A DNA stretch of 13,251 nt from Firmicutes bacterium UBA5388 (GTDB lineage: Bacteria > Bacillota > UBA4882 > UBA10575). How positions within the stretch are numbered: position 1 is the first letter of the stretch; the number at the start of each line of letters is the position of its first letter. The notes under the pieces were generated by a model that saw nothing but the letters and a program-made list of their open reading frames with translations, was not told where the DNA came from and made no database searches. Below are positions 13,015 to 13,251 of the stretch, piece after piece. The stretch is taken from contig DHOO01000082.1 in the NCBI GenBank assembly GCA_002409975.1, positions 1 through 13,251 of the forward strand. The letters are read 5' to 3'. The position numbers and the translations under genes were made by a program.

Positions 13015-13251
13015 TTAAGCTAAAAAAGCTGCCATAATAGCTGCTATGGGTATTGCTACTACTAATCCGAGGCTTCCCGAGATCATCCGGATGATCTCGG
13101 CAGCAATTTGATCCATATTTCGAAATAGTCGCTCACGCCGGCTACCGCCCGCACACATGAAATGATGAAAATCTAAGCCGGGTGAGTCGACAAGCAAGTT
13201 GTTCATGCCGCCTACCGACAGTATTACAAAGTAATGTAAATCATAGGCGGG
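13015..13251 (-). CDS. C-terminal part of a YibE/F-family membrane protein (truncated by window edge)
   Basis: The frame is open from the window edge to the stop at 13015, 78 residues. The end, QIAAEIIRMISGSLGLVVAI followed by PIAAIMAAFLA, matches the closing segment of YibE/F-like proteins, where an E-I-V/I-R ... GS-I/L-GLV ... IP block precedes the last membrane helix. The preceding HYFVILSVGGMNNLL would be part of the previous hydrophobic segment. The N-terminal bulk lies beyond 13251; the ATG at 13206 is internal, not the start. Family function is unknown. Its composition resembles the main chromosome rather than the A+T-rich metal genes downstream of it. Confidence 0.72.
   Translation of the reverse strand, partial: PAYDLHYFVILSVGGMNNLLVDSPGLDFHHFMCAGGSRRERLFRNMDQIAAEIIRMISGSLGLVVAIPIAAIMAAFLA
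13077..13100. repeat. perfect 24-bp palindrome inside the YibE/F coding end
   Basis: The half-site CCGAGATCATCC (13077-13088) is followed directly by its exact reverse complement (13089-13100) with no spacer. On the minus strand it covers the codons for part of the conserved AEIIRMISG segment. It is seen directly; no function is known. Confidence 0.9.

Noticed and set aside
1..13251. tRNA, rRNA, CRISPR arrays, transposase genes or phage genes
   Set aside because: None seen on either strand: no tandem spaced repeats, no cloverleaf-like segments, and no transposase or integrase motifs.

Overview
The window looks like part of a low-to-medium G+C Firmicutes (Bacillota) chromosome. Most genes are preceded by strong AGGAGG-type ribosome binding sites. 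The sugar-ABC genes, CinA and a ~395-residue CofE-like protein are of the kind found in anaerobic Clostridia-like lineages. The sugar-binding protein's signal peptide reads at least as well as a signal peptidase I type as a lipoprotein type, which weakly hints at a diderm member of the phylum. Genus and species cannot be assigned from this sequence.

Layout. (1) 170-5299, plus strand: an amino-sugar-like uptake operon. It holds a GntR/HutC regulator with a palindromic site just before its start, a BadF/BadG-type sugar kinase, two binding-protein-dependent permeases and a secreted solute-binding protein. There is no ATPase gene, so a shared ATPase encoded elsewhere is presumed. A rho-independent hairpin at 5441-5466 ends the unit. 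(2) 5544-6332: a PHP-domain metallo-hydrolase, bracketed by two related palindromic elements (cores at 5341-5399 and 6397-6456). (3) 6719-9661: tag (3-methyladenine glycosylase I), a PRPP synthetase-like gene and cinA in one direction, closed by a terminator at 9701-9736. (4) 10012-11199: a CofE-like ligase family gene with its own likely promoter, closed by a hairpin that can terminate on both strands. (5) 11265-12799, minus strand: a noticeably A+T-rich pair encoding an exported DUF1007 protein and a NicO/RcnA-type Ni/Co transporter. The likely promoter at 12945-12965 overlaps a palindrome. (6) 13015-13251, minus strand: the C-terminal end of a YibE/F-family membrane protein, cut by the window edge.

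How the genes may work together. In region 1 the binding protein and permeases would import a sugar and the kinase would phosphorylate it. The GntR/UTRA regulator would sense a phosphorylated sugar and bind near its own gene, as NagR-type regulators do; this is inference from families and gene order. In region 5 the DUF1007 protein and NicO protein form the usual divalent-metal transport pair. The tag-prs-cinA group has no obvious single pathway beyond housekeeping and nucleotide metabolism.

The least explained parts are the two covarying hairpin elements around the PHP gene, two very short ORFs with good ribosome binding sites inside the ABC operon, the altered PRPP loop in the PRPP synthetase, and a perfect 24-bp palindrome inside the YibE/F coding end. 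No wholly new multi-gene system is evident.
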